NCBI RefSeq assembly: GCF_000953825.1
Contig: NZ_BBUL01000081.1
Span: 1 to 64,000, forward strand
Source of the DNA: Cellvibrio sp. OA-2007
GTDB taxonomy: Bacteria; Pseudomonadota; Gammaproteobacteria; Pseudomonadales; Cellvibrionaceae
Direction: 5' to 3'
Length of the DNA: 64,000 nucleotides
Below, in pieces: positions 46,876 to 57,305 of this stretch (position 1 is the first letter of the stretch; each line of letters begins with the position of its first letter). The translations under genes and the position numbers were made by a program. Under the pieces are notes generated by a model. The model was not told the origin of the DNA and did no database searches. It worked only from the letters and a program-made list of their open reading frames with translations.

Positions 46876-47787
46876 ATGATCAAACAGCGAACGCTTAAAA
46901 ATGCGATACGTACGACTGGAGTAGGGCTTCATACGGGTGATCGAATTCATCTAACCCTGTTACCAGCTCCAGTCGATACGGGCATAGTTTTTCGCCGGGT
47001 GGATTTAAATCCGCCGGTAGAAATCAAAGCAACCGCTAAAAATGTAGGTGAAACGACACTTTCTACCTGCCTGATTAAAGATGATGTTCGGGTCTCTACT
47101 GTTGAGCACTTGATGTCAGCTATGGCTGGGCTGGGTATAGATAATGCGATTGTCGAATTAAATGCGCCTGAAATTCCGATCATGGATGGCAGCGCCGGTC
47201 CCTTTGTGTTTTTGATTCAATCTGCCGGTGTTCAGGAACAGAATGCGCCCAAAAAGTTTGTTCGTATTAAAAAAGAAGTAACATTGAAAGATGGCGATAA
47301 ATTTGCCAGTTTTGCTCCTTTCGATGGCTTCAAAGTCTCGTTCTCTATCGAGTTTGATCACCCTGTATTTAAAGATCGTCGTCCCCAGACTGAGCTGGAA
47401 TTCTCCAGCTCAACCTTCGTCAAAGATATCAGTCGTGCGCGTACCTTTGGTTTTATGCATGAAATTGAATACTTGCGCTCCAAGGGGCTTGCCCGTGGCG
47501 GCAGTATGGATAATGCAATTGTAGTGGATCAATACAAGATTCTTAATGAAGACGGTCTCCGCTTTGATGATGAGTTTGTGAAGCACAAGGTGCTCGACGC
47601 CATCGGCGATTTGTATATGCTCGGCAATAGTTTGATTTGTGAATATAGAGCGCATAAGTCAGGCCACTCACTTAATAATCGCGCCTTAAGGCTGTTGATT
47701 GAGCAGCCAGATGCGTGGGAGATAGTGACTTTTGAAGAGGGGCAGCAGGTACCCATCGCTTATATGCCTCCAATAGCCGCTGCCTGA
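46876..47787 (+). CDS. lpxC: UDP-3-O-acyl-N-acetylglucosamine deacetylase LpxC
   Basis: Zinc enzyme for the committed step of lipid A synthesis. 303 aa, same as the Pseudomonas and E. coli enzymes. [16 protein letters not shown] holds the first zinc His, [14 protein letters not shown] the second His and the Asp ligand, and the HKSGHSLNN loop the catalytic-type His; RTFGFM and [10 protein letters not shown] are also conserved. It is the last gene of the dcw cluster, 131 bases after ftsZ. In other bacteria LpxC abundance is set by FtsH proteolysis through the C-terminus, here ending MPPIAAA, an Ala-rich tail. Confidence 0.97.
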   Translation: MIKQRTLKNAIRTTGVGLHTGDRIHLTLLPAPVDTGIVFRRVDLNPPVEIKATAKNVGETTLSTCLIKDDVRVSTVEHLMSAMAGLGIDNAIVELNAPEIPIMDGSAGPFVFLIQSAGVQEQNAPKKFVRIKKEVTLKDGDKFASFAPFDGFKVSFSIEFDHPVFKDRRPQTELEFSSSTFVKDISRARTFGFMHEIEYLRSKGLARGGSMDNAIVVDQYKILNEDGLRFDDEFVKHKVLDAIGDLYMLGNSLICEYRAHKSGHSLNNRALRLLIEQPDAWEIVTFEEGQQVPIAYMPPIAAA

Positions 47788-47950
47788 TAGGCTTCGGTAT
47801 TATGTCTAATTTTTAAACGACGGCTAAATTTACACTTGTTAAACCCTTCCTATCTATGCGATATTTCGAGCTTATGCCGCTTTAGGCGTATTGCAAGGAA
47901 TCTCCGCACTGCCACATTTCTTCTGAGAAACTGTTGTAACTGGCTGATTT

Positions 47951-48099
47951 AAAACACTTTTTATTAGTTATTTAATAAGGTGAAAGTGTTTTCATTGGAT
48001 GTCCAACTGCGTTTCACCCGAGGGTGAAACGCGATCTGAGAGTCGAATTTTTTATCGAAAACTCATCGGGCAAGACCCGAGGTGAATGGTTTTTTAACC
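47951..48099 (+). promoter_or_regulatory. Leader with several hairpins between lpxC and the M23-secA block
   Basis: Within the 333-base lpxC-M23 gap there are four inverted repeats in a row: AAAACACTTT (47951) with AAAGTGTTTT (47983-47992), enclosing TTATTA/TAATAA; GCGTTTCACC (48009) with GGTGAAACGC (48023-48032); TCGGG (48066) with CCCGA (48076-48080); and GGTT (48088) with AACC (48096-48099). The first may end the dcw transcript; the others sit just before the M23 start. No SecM-like arrest peptide was found. The first 160 bases of the gap hold nothing I recognise. Confidence 0.5.
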
Positions 48100-48120
48100 T
48101 ATAAAAAAGTAGATTTCCAA

Positions 48121-49050
48121 ATGAAGATTATTATCGTCAACAAAGACCATGCACAAGCTCGCAGTTTCACCTTGGGTGGGTGGACACGCGCGTTTCTGTC
48201 TGTGTGTCTGTTGGGAATTCCCACTTTTGTTGGCGCCTGGGGCTATAGTTGGCTGGTATCTGATGAGCGGGATGGCTTTTTTAACACTGATACTAAAGCC
48301 TGGATGGACATTCTCTCTGCACGAGAGTCTGAAATTGAGCAGGAGCGAGCAGCGTCAGAAGCACAAATCGCTGCGCTAACAAGTAAAATGGGGGAGTTGC
48401 AGGCACGATTAATGCGCTTGGATGCCCTTGGTGAAAAACTCACATCTGCGGCAAACTTAGAGCAAGGCGAGTTTGATTTCAGCCAAATTCCAGCACTCGG
48501 CGGCCCTTCTAAATCCAGTCCGGAAACGCTTTATTCTGCGCCCGATTTTTTCACTGCAATAGATCTACTTTCCCAGCAAGTTGACAGTCGCGAACAGCAG
48601 CTCAACACAATAGAGTCCCTACTTGCCAACCGTAGCTTGCAACAAGAGACACTTGTGTCTGGTGCTCCTGTCGCCAATGCTTGGGTTTCATCTCGCTATG
48701 GCTACCGCAAAGATCCATTTACCGGTAAGACTGCATTTCATTCGGGTATTGATTTCACTGCACGCCAAGGCAGCAAAGTTAGCACGGTAGCTGCCGGTGT
48801 GGTGAATTGGGCTGGGCGTCATCCTGAATATGGCAATATGGTGGAAATTAAACATGGCGACGGGTTGGTTACTCGCTATGCGCACAACACCACTAATCTT
48901 GTTAAGGCGGGTGATGTTGTAAAAAAGGGACAAGTGATTGCCCTGTCGGGATCAACGGGGCGATCAACAGCGCCTCATGTCCATTTTGAGGTCTACAAAA
49001 ATGGTCGCGTAGTAGATCCAGCCAGCTATATCCGCCGCACTAATCGCTAA
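48121..49050 (+). CDS. M23-family peptidoglycan endopeptidase
   Basis: A 309-aa membrane-anchored LytM-type protein. A short cytoplasmic start (KIIIVNKDHAQARSF), one membrane helix (about 21-42), a coiled coil (about 60-110, ESEIEQERAASEAQIAALTS), then the peptidase domain (about 190-305). Zinc ligands are His and Asp of FHSGIDF and the HVHF motif; VSSRYGYRKDPFTGK opens the domain. All LytM zinc ligands appear present, so it is probably an active hydrolase of cross-links. ATG 48121 is preferred over 48082, giving the family start. The same gene precedes secA in Pseudomonas. Confidence 0.9.
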   Translation: MKIIIVNKDHAQARSFTLGGWTRAFLSVCLLGIPTFVGAWGYSWLVSDERDGFFNTDTKAWMDILSARESEIEQERAASEAQIAALTSKMGELQARLMRLDALGEKLTSAANLEQGEFDFSQIPALGGPSKSSPETLYSAPDFFTAIDLLSQQVDSREQQLNTIESLLANRSLQQETLVSGAPVANAWVSSRYGYRKDPFTGKTAFHSGIDFTARQGSKVSTVAAGVVNWAGRHPEYGNMVEIKHGDGLVTRYAHNTTNLVKAGDVVKKGQVIALSGSTGRSTAPHVHFEVYKNGRVVDPASYIRRTNR

Positions 49051-49207
49051 AATCATCTCTTCAGCTGAGAAGCATATTTCGTTCTTGCTTTACTCGGCTC
49101 CTTCCTATTTACTTGCCAGCCTTACCTTAGGGTACTTCTAGGTTATTTCGCCTGTATTTCGCTGTGCAAAATGTATTCAGTCTATGGAATTTTTACGGTA
49201 TTAAAAA

Positions 49208-51937
49208 ATGATCGGTAAGTTAATCAAGGCAGTTTTTGGTTCAAAAAATGAGCGTGAGCTAAAGCGCATGAATAAAGTTGTGCAGCGTATTAATGCGCTT
49301 GAGCCAGATATGCAAAAGCTCAGTGATGATCAACTGAAGGCAAAAACAACAGAATTTCGCGAGCGTTTTCAAAAAGGTGAAACCCTTGATCAATTGTTAC
49401 CGGAAGCTTTTGCAACAGTGCGCGAAGCTGGGCATCGTGTTCTTGGTATGCGCCACTTTGATGTGCAAATGATTGGCGGTATGACTCTGCACGAAGGGCG
49501 TATTGCGGAAATGCGTACCGGTGAGGGGAAAACTTTGGTGTCTACACTGCCTAGTTATCTTCATGCATTGACGGGAAAAGGTGTCCATATAGTTACAGTG
49601 AATGACTATTTGGCAAGTCGTGATGCTAACTGGATGATGCCGTTGTACGAGTTTCTCGGAATGACGGTGGGTGTTATTCAATCTATGCAGCCACAAGCGG
49701 TTAAACGTGCAGCCTATGCCGCAGATGTGACCTACGGCACCAATAACGAATACGGTTTTGATTACCTGCGCGACAACATGGCGCTTAGTAAGCGTGATAA
49801 AGTTCAGCGCGAACTTAATTTTGCTGTTATCGATGAGGTAGATTCGATCCTTATCGATGAAGCGCGTACCCCGCTTATTATTTCTGGCGCAGCAGAAAAT
49901 AGTGCGGAGATGTATAAGCGCGTTAATCAGTTGGTACTAAAGCTGAAGCGCCAAATTGATAACGGGGAGGATGGTGATCGTCGAGTGATTAGCGACCCTG
50001 GTCACTTTACGGTCGATGAAAAATCACGTCAGGTTGAATTGACCGAAGACGGCCATCAAAAAGTAGAAGATTTATTAATTCAAGCTGGCTTGCTGCAAGC
50101 AGATCAAAATCTTTATGCCGCGAATAATCTTTCGCTGTTGCATCACGTCAATTCTGCGCTGCGTGCTCATGCGCTTTTCCATCTCAATGTTGAATACATT
50201 GTTCAGGAGGGGCAGGTAGTGTTAATTGATGAGCACACTGGCCGTACTATGCCAGGGCGTCGCTTATCGGAAGGTTTACATCAGGCGATTGAAGCTAAAG
50301 AAGGTGTGGCAATTCAAAGCGAAAGTCAGACACTTGCGTCTACTACCTTTCAAAATTATTTCCGTCTCTACCCAACCTTATCCGGTATGACCGGTACGGC
50401 CGATACCGAAGCCTATGAGTTCCGTGAAATTTATGGCTTGGATGTGGTGGTAATTCCTACCAATAAAACTGTGCAGCGTTTGGATATGAATGATAAGGTT
50501 TTCTTATCGCTCGAAGAAAAATACCTTGCCATTGTTGAAGACATTAAATTATTTCAAACTAAAAATGCCCCTATTTTGGTAGGTACAGCATCGATTGAAA
50601 CGTCGGAAGAAATGTCGCGCCGCCTGACTGCTGCAGGCATTAAACATCAAGTGCTCAATGCAAAATTTCACGCTCAAGAAGCTGAAATTATTGCCCAGGC
50701 TGGGCGCCCAGCTACGGTAACTATCGCCACCAATATGGCCGGTCGCGGTACCGACATTGTGTTGGGAGGACGCTGGGAATCAGATGTTGCAAAGTTGGAA
50801 AATCCAACGCCAGAGCAAATCGCAGCAGTTAAAGCTGAATGGAAAATTCGCCATGAAGCCGTGTTGGCTGCGGGTGGGTTACACATTATTGGCACCGAAC
50901 GTCATGAGTCGCGCCGTATCGATAATCAGTTGCGCGGTCGTGCGGGGCGCCAAGGTGATCCGGGTTTAACGCGTTTTTATCTGTCCTTAGAAGACAACTT
51001 AATGCGTATTTTTGCATCCGAGCGTGTGCGTAATTTTATGCAGGCATTGGGGATGGAAAAAGGTGAGGCAATTGAGCACCGCATGGTTAACAACGCTATC
51101 GAAAAGGCGCAGCGTAAAGTGGAAGGGCGCAATTTTGATATCCGTAAACAATTACTTGAGTTTGATGATGTTGCCAATGATCAACGTCAGATTATTTATC
51201 ATCAGCGCAATGAATTGTTAGACGCAGATTCAATTCGCGACACCATTACTGCCGTGCGCGAAGAAGTAGTTGATGATTTGGTAAGTGAATTTATTCCGCC
51301 GCAATCAATTGAAGATCAATGGAATATTCCTGGTCTGGAAAAACAAATTGAAAGCGATTTTGGCCTGCGTCTGCCTATCGCCAAATGGTTGGAAGAAGAT
51401 ACTCGCCTGCATGAAGAAACGTTGCGCAAGAAAATCCTTGCTGAAATTCAGGGCGCGTATGATGCGAAGTGTGAGCGTGTTGGCGAAATAATGTTTGAGA
51501 TTGAAAAGCAAGTTATGTTGCAGGTGTTGGATAATGCTTGGAAAGATCACCTTGCCACTATGGATCATCTGCGTCAGGGAATTAATTTGCGCTCCTATGC
51601 GCAAAAAAATCCTAAGCAGGAATACAAGCGTGAAGCATTTGAACTTTTCCAAAGTTTATTGATGACGGTGAAGCGAGAAACTGTACATTTAATGGCGCGG
51701 GTTGAACCTATTTCACGCGAACAAATGGAAGAGATGGAAAATCAACGTCGCGAGGAATTGGCGCGTCAAAAAATGCAGCTGCGTCACGATGAACTTTCGT
51801 CCTTGGGGCAACCTGAGGCCCAACGGGCAGCGCCACAAAATCAAGTGGTGCGCGAAGGTCGTAAAGTAGGGCGCAACGATCCATGCCCTTGTGGCTCTGG
51901 GAAAAAATTCAAAAGTTGTCACGGTGCTTTAGAGTAA
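49208..51937 (+). CDS. secA: Protein translocase ATPase SecA
   Basis: Motor ATPase of the Sec pathway. 909 aa, close to E. coli SecA (901). RTGEGKTLV is Walker A and [17 protein letters not shown] Walker B/DEAD-like; motifs [27 protein letters not shown] and [12 protein letters not shown] follow. The C-terminal zinc finger [14 protein letters not shown], which binds SecB and ribosomes, is intact. The ATG at 49208 gives the expected N-terminus though the ribosome site is weak. secM is absent; the upstream gap is 157 bases. Confidence 0.98.
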   Translation: MIGKLIKAVFGSKNERELKRMNKVVQRINALEPDMQKLSDDQLKAKTTEFRERFQKGETLDQLLPEAFATVREAGHRVLGMRHFDVQMIGGMTLHEGRIAEMRTGEGKTLVSTLPSYLHALTGKGVHIVTVNDYLASRDANWMMPLYEFLGMTVGVIQSMQPQAVKRAAYAADVTYGTNNEYGFDYLRDNMALSKRDKVQRELNFAVIDEVDSILIDEARTPLIISGAAENSAEMYKRVNQLVLKLKRQIDNGEDGDRRVISDPGHFTVDEKSRQVELTEDGHQKVEDLLIQAGLLQADQNLYAANNLSLLHHVNSALRAHALFHLNVEYIVQEGQVVLIDEHTGRTMPGRRLSEGLHQAIEAKEGVAIQSESQTLASTTFQNYFRLYPTLSGMTGTADTEAYEFREIYGLDVVVIPTNKTVQRLDMNDKVFLSLEEKYLAIVEDIKLFQTKNAPILVGTASIETSEEMSRRLTAAGIKHQVLNAKFHAQEAEIIAQAGRPATVTIATNMAGRGTDIVLGGRWESDVAKLENPTPEQIAAVKAEWKIRHEAVLAAGGLHIIGTERHESRRIDNQLRGRAGRQGDPGLTRFYLSLEDNLMRIFASERVRNFMQALGMEKGEAIEHRMVNNAIEKAQRKVEGRNFDIRKQLLEFDDVANDQRQIIYHQRNELLDADSIRDTITAVREEVVDDLVSEFIPPQSIEDQWNIPGLEKQIESDFGLRLPIAKWLEEDTRLHEETLRKKILAEIQGAYDAKCERVGEIMFEIEKQVMLQVLDNAWKDHLATMDHLRQGINLRSYAQKNPKQEYKREAFELFQSLLMTVKRETVHLMARVEPISREQMEEMENQRREELARQKMQLRHDELSSLGQPEAQRAAPQNQVVREGRKVGRNDPCPCGSGKKFKSCHGALE

Positions 51938-51947
51938 TGTTTTCCAC

Positions 51948-51973
51948 CAGAGCCTCGCAATTGCGAGGCTCTG
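51948..51973 (+). terminator. Hairpin after secA, probable terminator
   Basis: CAGAGCCTCGCAA (51948-51960) is an exact reverse complement of 51961-51973, a 26-bp palindrome 11 bases after the secA stop codon. The T run after it is weak (TGCATTT), so termination may be partial or may need Rho. Confidence 0.7.
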
Positions 51974-52034
51974 TGCATTTGGCTAGGCTTTCTTATTAGA
52001 AAATTGATTCTGAACAAATATCGAGATTTATATT

Positions 52035-53255
52035 ATGGCCGTAGGTGAATATCCATTTCCGCACATGCATCCAGTAAAGGGTGTGAAATTAACCGCAGTG
52101 AGCGCCGGAATTAAAAAAGTCGGTCGCCGCGATGTGGTTTTATTTGAGCTGGCCGAAGGCAGTAGTGTTGCCGGTGTGTTTACAAAAAATGCCTTTTGCG
52201 CGGCACCGGTGACTGTCTGCAGAGAACATTTGGCGGCACAGCCTATTCGCTTTTTGATAATCAACTCGGGCAATGCCAATGCCTGTACTGGTGAACAAGG
52301 TTTGCTGGATGCCAAAGCGACCTGCGCTGCAATTGCTGAGCGCGCGGGAGTTAAGCCTGAGCAAGTCCTGCCCTTTTCAACGGGCGTTATTGGTGAGCCA
52401 TTGCCGGTGCAAAAAATTATTGCGGTAGTTCCTGAGGCATTGGAAAAGGCGAATGAAAATGGCTGGGAAGATGCGGGCGCTGGCATTATGACCACCGATA
52501 CACGCCCCAAGGGTTTTAGTCAGCAGTTTGAATATCAAGGTAAGCTGATTACCGTTAATGGTATCTCCAAAGGCGCGGGCATGATTAAGCCCAATATGGC
52601 GACCATGCTCGGTTATATCGCCACTGATGCAAAAGTTTCGCAAGAATTGCTGCAACAGTTAGCTCGTGAAGCTGCCGATAAATCGTTTAATCGCATTACT
52701 ATTGATGGCGATACCTCGACTAACGACTCTTGCATTTTAATTGCTACCGGTCAGGTGGATCTGCCCGAGGTGAATACTGCCAGTGGCGAACTCTACGAAA
52801 AATTGCGTGAAGTTATTCTCGCTGCGCATGTGCATCTTGCTAAAAGCATTGTTAGTGATGGCGAAGGCGCAACCAAGTTTGTTACGGTTGCAGTCAGTGG
52901 TGGTGCTAATCGCGATGAGTGTTTGGATGTCGCCTATGCCGTGGCGCATTCACCCTTAATTAAAACTGCACTTTTTGCTTCAGACCCTAATTGGGGGCGC
53001 ATTGTGGCGGCAATCGGTTATGCTGGCGTGCCTGATTTGGATGCGACCAAAGTTCGTGTGCATTTGAACGATACGCTAATCGTTGAAAACGGCGGCCGTG
53101 CAAAAACCTATACGGAAGAGCAGGGGCAAGCGGTGATGAGCCAAGCTGAAATTGCGATTAATATCAATTTGGGCCGCGGCGACTTTGCTGAAACTGTGTG
53201 GACGACCGATCTCTCCTATGAATATGTGCGCATCAATGCGGACTACCGCTCTTAA
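52035..53255 (+). CDS. argJ: Bifunctional glutamate N-acetyltransferase/N-acetylglutamate synthase ArgJ
   Basis: Recycles the acetyl group in arginine synthesis (ornithine acetyltransferase). 406 aa. The self-cleavage site is KPNMATMLGY with nucleophile Thr190, and the precursor splits into alpha and beta chains there. RFLIINSGNANACTG and DPNWGRIVAAIGYAG are other conserved stretches. It lies downstream of secA behind a hairpin and before the Nudix-ThiE gene, the order known from Pseudomonas. A strictly synthetic enzyme or the bifunctional form cannot be told apart from sequence alone. Confidence 0.96.
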   Translation: MAVGEYPFPHMHPVKGVKLTAVSAGIKKVGRRDVVLFELAEGSSVAGVFTKNAFCAAPVTVCREHLAAQPIRFLIINSGNANACTGEQGLLDAKATCAAIAERAGVKPEQVLPFSTGVIGEPLPVQKIIAVVPEALEKANENGWEDAGAGIMTTDTRPKGFSQQFEYQGKLITVNGISKGAGMIKPNMATMLGYIATDAKVSQELLQQLAREAADKSFNRITIDGDTSTNDSCILIATGQVDLPEVNTASGELYEKLREVILAAHVHLAKSIVSDGEGATKFVTVAVSGGANRDECLDVAYAVAHSPLIKTALFASDPNWGRIVAAIGYAGVPDLDATKVRVHLNDTLIVENGGRAKTYTEEQGQAVMSQAEIAININLGRGDFAETVWTTDLSYEYVRINADYRS

Positions 53256-53272
53256 TTGTTTTGCATTTCATC

Positions 53273-54226
53273 GTGACTAAATTACTGCATGTTGCCGTTG
53301 GTGTGATTGTAAATGCTGACGGCAAAATTCTTATCGCCAAACGTCCGCTAAGCGCCCATCAAGGTGGCTTGTGGGAGTTTCCTGGCGGTAAGGTCGATGC
53401 TGGCGAAACAATTGAGCAAGCGCTAGTGCGTGAATTGCATGAAGAGCTTGCGATTAATGTGCTCGCCAGTCAGCCGCTTATTCAAATTCGCCATCACTAC
53501 CCAGATAAATCCGTTTTGCTGGATGTGCACAAAGTCACCCAATTCTCGGGTGTTCCGGTGGGCAATGAAGGTCAGCCTGTTCAGTGGGTAGATGCCAAAG
53601 CGCTGCCGAGCTTTGAATTTCCCGCTGCGAATCGCCCGATTATTTCTGCGATTAATCTGCCGGAAAAATATCTGATTAGCGGCACTTATCGCGATGAAGA
53701 TGATTTTATTGCGCGATTAAACAAGGCGTTGGCACAAGGCTTATCTATAGTGCAGTTGCGTATTGGCGATTTTAATTTGAATACGCATCGGCCGTTGCTG
53801 AATAAGACGCTGGCAGCGGTTAACCAAGCCGGTGCGCGTTTAGTTGTTAATTGCTCTCTCGCTGAATTTACTCGAATTGCAAATTCTCGCCCTGAACAAC
53901 ATATAGGATTACATCTCAATAGCCATCATGCTGTGGCTATACATCAGCGGCCTGTTGCTGCGCAGGTGTTGTTTGGTGTTTCCTGTCACAATGCAGAAGA
54001 GATTATTCATGCACAACAGATAGGTGCAGACTATCTCGTCTTATCGCCAGTATTGCCGACCCACTCTCATCCATCCGCGCAGCTATTGGGCTGGGAGCTG
54101 TTTGCCGCGCTTGTAGAGCAATCAAATGTGCCTGTCTATGCCTTGGGCGGAGTTGGCGATGAACATTTAACTGTTGCGCGCTCGTGCGGCGCACAGGGTG
54201 TTGCGGGCATTAGTGCTTGGTGGTAG
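53273..54226 (+). CDS. Nudix hydrolase (MutT-type) fused to a ThiE-like domain
   Basis: A 317-aa two-domain protein. Residues 1-130 are a MutT-type Nudix domain with Nudix box GGKVDAGETIEQALVRELHE (REx2EE at 53-58), expected to hydrolyse 8-oxo-dGTP and keep oxidised nucleotides out of DNA. Residues about 135-317 resemble thiamine-phosphate synthase (QLRIGDFNLN, HLNSHHA, SCHNAEEI, YLVLSPVLPTHSHP, YALGGVG). This fusion is standard in Pseudomonas relatives at this place; whether the ThiE part is active is unknown. GTG 53273 gives the MutT-like start TKLLHVAVGVI; a TTG at 53261 is an alternative. Confidence 0.9.
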   Translation: MTKLLHVAVGVIVNADGKILIAKRPLSAHQGGLWEFPGGKVDAGETIEQALVRELHEELAINVLASQPLIQIRHHYPDKSVLLDVHKVTQFSGVPVGNEGQPVQWVDAKALPSFEFPAANRPIISAINLPEKYLISGTYRDEDDFIARLNKALAQGLSIVQLRIGDFNLNTHRPLLNKTLAAVNQAGARLVVNCSLAEFTRIANSRPEQHIGLHLNSHHAVAIHQRPVAAQVLFGVSCHNAEEIIHAQQIGADYLVLSPVLPTHSHPSAQLLGWELFAALVEQSNVPVYALGGVGDEHLTVARSCGAQGVAGISAWW

Positions 54227-54275
54227 CTGGTCGGTGAAAGGTAGAAGTTGCGCTCTGAGTTCAGTAGGGCAGCGA

Positions 54276-54488
54276 TTACTGATGCTGTTCATCCTCTGAA
54301 TTAATATCCAAATTGTCCCCCGCGATGCGATGGTTTTCGCTCGCCCATTCACCTAAATCAATCAGACGGCAGCGATCACTGCAGAAGGGGCGATGAGGAA
54401 AGTCATCATTCCAGAGCACTGTTTTTTTACAGCTGGGGCAGGCGAGTTTGAGCGATGTCAGGTCAGAGTCGGACGATGTATTGTGCAT
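54276..54488 (-). CDS. yacG: DNA gyrase inhibitor YacG (zinc protein)
   Basis: A 70-aa protein with a treble-clef zinc site: CPSCKKT (Cys17, Cys20) and [15 protein letters not shown] (Cys36, Cys40), the typical YacG pattern. In E. coli YacG binds GyrB and blocks DNA binding by gyrase. It is six bases after coaE in the pilB-pilC-pilD-coaE-yacG gene string. The C-terminal tail is acidic. Confidence 0.94.
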   Translation of the reverse strand: MHNTSSDSDLTSLKLACPSCKKTVLWNDDFPHRPFCSDRCRLIDLGEWASENHRIAGDNLDINSEDEQHQ

Positions 54489-54494
54489 AATGAG

Positions 54495-55121
54495 TCAGTT
54501 TGTTTGAGTGTGTGATTCTGCGCTGGACTGCGCCAATTCAAGATAAAGTTGATGCAGCCGTTCAACTTGGATTTCCAAGGCGTCAATACTGCCGTGGTTT
54601 TCAATAATGTCAGTTGCTCTTGCGCAACGTTCTTGGCGCGTGAGCTGGGTTTGCATAATGGCTTTGATTTGCGCCTCGTTGTTTTTGTCGCGCTGAGTGG
54701 CGCGCTCCAATTGCAGTTGCTCGCTAGTATCGATTACTAAAATGCGATCCACTAATTGATATTGTTGTGTTTCCAGTAACAGCGGCGACGCAAGAATCGC
54801 GTAGGGGCTGGTGGCATTGGCAAGTTGGCGGCGAATTTCGGCGTTAATAATCGGGTGTAATAGGGCTTCGAGCCAGTGTTTTTCTGCTGGGTCGGCAAAG
54901 ATAATGGCGCGCAGCTTGGCGCGGTTGAGATTGCCAGCGTCATCAAGAATGTCTGCGCCAAAGTGAGCGGCAATCTCTGCTAATGCCGGCTTTCCTTGAG
55001 CAACTACTTCGCGCGCGACTATATCCGCATCAACAACCTGTATACCGCGCGCGATGAATCTGTTGCTCGCTTCAGACTTGCCGCTGCCAATGCCGCCTGT
55101 GAGCCCAATAATCAGAGGCAT
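54495..55121 (-). CDS. coaE: Dephospho-CoA kinase CoaE
   Basis: Last step of coenzyme A synthesis, ATP-dependent phosphorylation of dephospho-CoA. 208 aa. P-loop GLTGGIGSGKSEA (6-18), then DADIVAREVV with the catalytic-type Asp, and in the lid ASPLLLE and RVTQRDKNNEA-like segment (RATQRDKNNE). It is nine bases after pilD and followed by yacG, the usual pilus-gene context in Pseudomonas relatives. Confidence 0.95.
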   Translation of the reverse strand: MPLIIGLTGGIGSGKSEASNRFIARGIQVVDADIVAREVVAQGKPALAEIAAHFGADILDDAGNLNRAKLRAIIFADPAEKHWLEALLHPIINAEIRRQLANATSPYAILASPLLLETQQYQLVDRILVIDTSEQLQLERATQRDKNNEAQIKAIMQTQLTRQERCARATDIIENHGSIDALEIQVERLHQLYLELAQSSAESHTQTN

Positions 55122-55130
55122 TTATACCAC

Positions 55131-56027
55131 CTAGTGGGCGACAAACAGTTTTAAATAGGATTGATTGATGGTGTCGCCCCAGATAAAGGCAATCCAGCCG
55201 GCGATGGCTAGATAGGGGCCAAAGGGAATGGGGATATTTTTATCGCGACCACGAATAACAATCATACCGATACCAATCACTGCGCCCACAAGCGACGACA
55301 GCAAAATAATCTGCGGCAACATTTGCCAGCCCATCCAGGCACCGAGCGCGGCGAGTAATTTAAAATCGCCGTAACCCATTCCCTCTTTACCCGTTAGCAG
55401 TTTAAACAGTTTATACACCGACCAGAGCGCCAAGTAACCCGCTATAGCCCCCCAGAGTGCGCTGGGCAAATCCGTAAATGCGCCAAAACTATTGGCGATT
55501 AAGCCGAGCCAAAGCAGGGGAAGGGTAATATCGTCAGGCAGTAAGTAGGTGTCAAAGTCGATCATAGTCAAAGCGATAAGCGACCAGGTAAATATGAGTG
55601 CCGCCAAGCCATTCCAGTTAACACCAATATAATAAATAACGGCGATAGACAGTAAGCCTGTCACTAATTCAATGCTGGGGTAACGAATAGAAATCTTGGC
55701 CTTACAATTGGAACATTTTCCACGTAAAAACAAATAACTAATGACAGGAATGTTTTCCCACGGTTTTATCTTGTGGCCGCAGTGAGGGCAGCGAGAAACA
55801 GGAACCATTAAATTAAATGGTTCCTGCTTTGCATCGTTAGTCGGGAGTGACGCAATATCGCCATCATTGGCTAAGAAATCGCGACATTGATTTTGCCAGT
55901 CGCGTTCCATCATCTTGGGTAGACGATAAATAACAACGTTTAGAAAACTACCCACGAGCAAGCCGAGAACTAAAGTGCAAGCCATTCCTAAAAGTGGATA
56001 GGCTTGTAAAGCTGAAAATAACGTCAC
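55131..56027 (-). CDS. pilD: Prepilin peptidase/N-methyltransferase PilD
   Basis: Inner-membrane aspartic protease that cleaves the leader of type IV prepilins after Gly and methylates the new N-terminus; also serves type II secretion. 298 aa, eight helices. The cytoplasmic zinc loop has CPHCGHKI and CSNCKAKI. Catalytic Asp residues are in MIDFDTYLLPDD and GYGDFKLLAALG (the GxGD motif). It is two bases after pilC. Its substrates are the pilins encoded at 59361 and 62098. Confidence 0.96.
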   Translation of the reverse strand: MTLFSALQAYPLLGMACTLVLGLLVGSFLNVVIYRLPKMMERDWQNQCRDFLANDGDIASLPTNDAKQEPFNLMVPVSRCPHCGHKIKPWENIPVISYLFLRGKCSNCKAKISIRYPSIELVTGLLSIAVIYYIGVNWNGLAALIFTWSLIALTMIDFDTYLLPDDITLPLLWLGLIANSFGAFTDLPSALWGAIAGYLALWSVYKLFKLLTGKEGMGYGDFKLLAALGAWMGWQMLPQIILLSSLVGAVIGIGMIVIRGRDKNIPIPFGPYLAIAGWIAFIWGDTINQSYLKLFVAH

Positions 56028-56029
56028 GT

Positions 56030-57301
56030 TTAGACAACCGCACCGAGTTGGAAGATTGGGAGGTACATAGCAATCAACAGTCCGCCCACTAAAACGCCGA
56101 GTACAGACATAATGATAGGCTCTAAGAGAGAAGTGAGCGTGTCTACCATGTTATCTACGGCTTCTTCGTAATACACCGCCACTTTGTCCAGCATTGCATC
56201 CAAGGCGCCAGATTCTTCACCGATAGCGGCCATTTGTATCAATAATGTAGGAAAAATGGCGCGTGCTTTGAGTGCAGTATTCAGTTGTATGCCGGTTGAT
56301 ACATCTTCGCGAACTTTTATTATCGCGTCAGAGTAGATTTTATTTCCTGCTGCGCCGGCTACGGAAGTCAGTGCATCAATAAGCGGTACGCCTGCAGCGA
56401 ATGTGGTCGCAAGTGTACGTGCGAAACGAGCCATAACAGACAAGTAAAGAATTTTACCTATAATGGGTAGTTTGAGAAGATATTTGTCTATTGCATATGC
56501 CACTGCCGATGAGCGACGAGCGGCTTCTCTAAAGAGAAAAAATCCACCAATCATCCCAACAAGTATTATTAACCAGTATGCCTGCGCAAGCTCTGATAGG
56601 TGTAAAACAAATAAGGTAAAAGCCGGAAGTTCGGCGCCAAAACCGCTAAATGTTTCTGCGAATTGCGGTACAACCTTAACGAGCAGTATGCCTGTCACAA
56701 CAATGGCCACAATCACAACTGCGATGGGATAAGTCAGCGCTTTTTTGATCTTGGCTTTTAATGCTTCGGTTTTTTCTTTATAGGTGGCAATTCTGTCGAG
56801 CATGGTTTCAAGAGCACCGGCTTGTTCACCAGCGTCAACAAGGTTGCAGAATAATTCATCAAAATATTTAGGATGATCTTTTAATGAGTTTGCAAAACCT
56901 CCGCCTGCGGCAACGCTGTCTCTAATTTGCAGAACGAGTTTCTTCAAGTTTGGATTTTCAAGCCCGTCTGCAACTATGTCGAACGCCTGAACCAGTGGAA
57001 CACCAGCTTTCATCATGGTGGCCATTTGACGGGAAAAAACGGCAATATCTGCGGGTTTAATGGCCTTTCCGCTTGATCCAAATAGAGGCTTTCCTTTTTT
57101 CGTGACAGATTTTGCCGTTATGCCTTGTTTGGCAAGAAGGGTTTTAACAATTGTTGGGCTGCCGCCATTGATTTCGCCCTGAATTTTATTGCCCTTTTTG
57201 TCTACACCTTTGTAGGTATAGGTATTTGTAGTGGGCACAGACTTTACTTTTGCTTTGCTAACTGCGGCGCTAGCCGATTTGCTGGTTGTGGTTAATGCCA
57301 T
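56030..57301 (-). CDS. pilC: Type IV pilus inner-membrane platform protein PilC
   Basis: Polytopic platform on which PilB drives pilus assembly. 423 aa with two GspF/PilC domains (about 80-205 and 285-410), each with a cytoplasmic helical bundle: FSRQMATMMKAGVPLVQAFD and FARTLATTFAAGVPLIDALT. Membrane helices lie at about 190-212, 240-255 and 395-418. The N-terminal 70 residues hold YKGVDKKGNKIQGEI, typical of PilC. It is four bases after pilB. Confidence 0.96.
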   Translation of the reverse strand: MALTTTSKSASAAVSKAKVKSVPTTNTYTYKGVDKKGNKIQGEINGGSPTIVKTLLAKQGITAKSVTKKGKPLFGSSGKAIKPADIAVFSRQMATMMKAGVPLVQAFDIVADGLENPNLKKLVLQIRDSVAAGGGFANSLKDHPKYFDELFCNLVDAGEQAGALETMLDRIATYKEKTEALKAKIKKALTYPIAVVIVAIVVTGILLVKVVPQFAETFSGFGAELPAFTLFVLHLSELAQAYWLIILVGMIGGFFLFREAARRSSAVAYAIDKYLLKLPIIGKILYLSVMARFARTLATTFAAGVPLIDALTSVAGAAGNKIYSDAIIKVREDVSTGIQLNTALKARAIFPTLLIQMAAIGEESGALDAMLDKVAVYYEEAVDNMVDTLTSLLEPIIMSVLGVLVGGLLIAMYLPIFQLGAVV

Positions 57302-57305
57302 GGAA

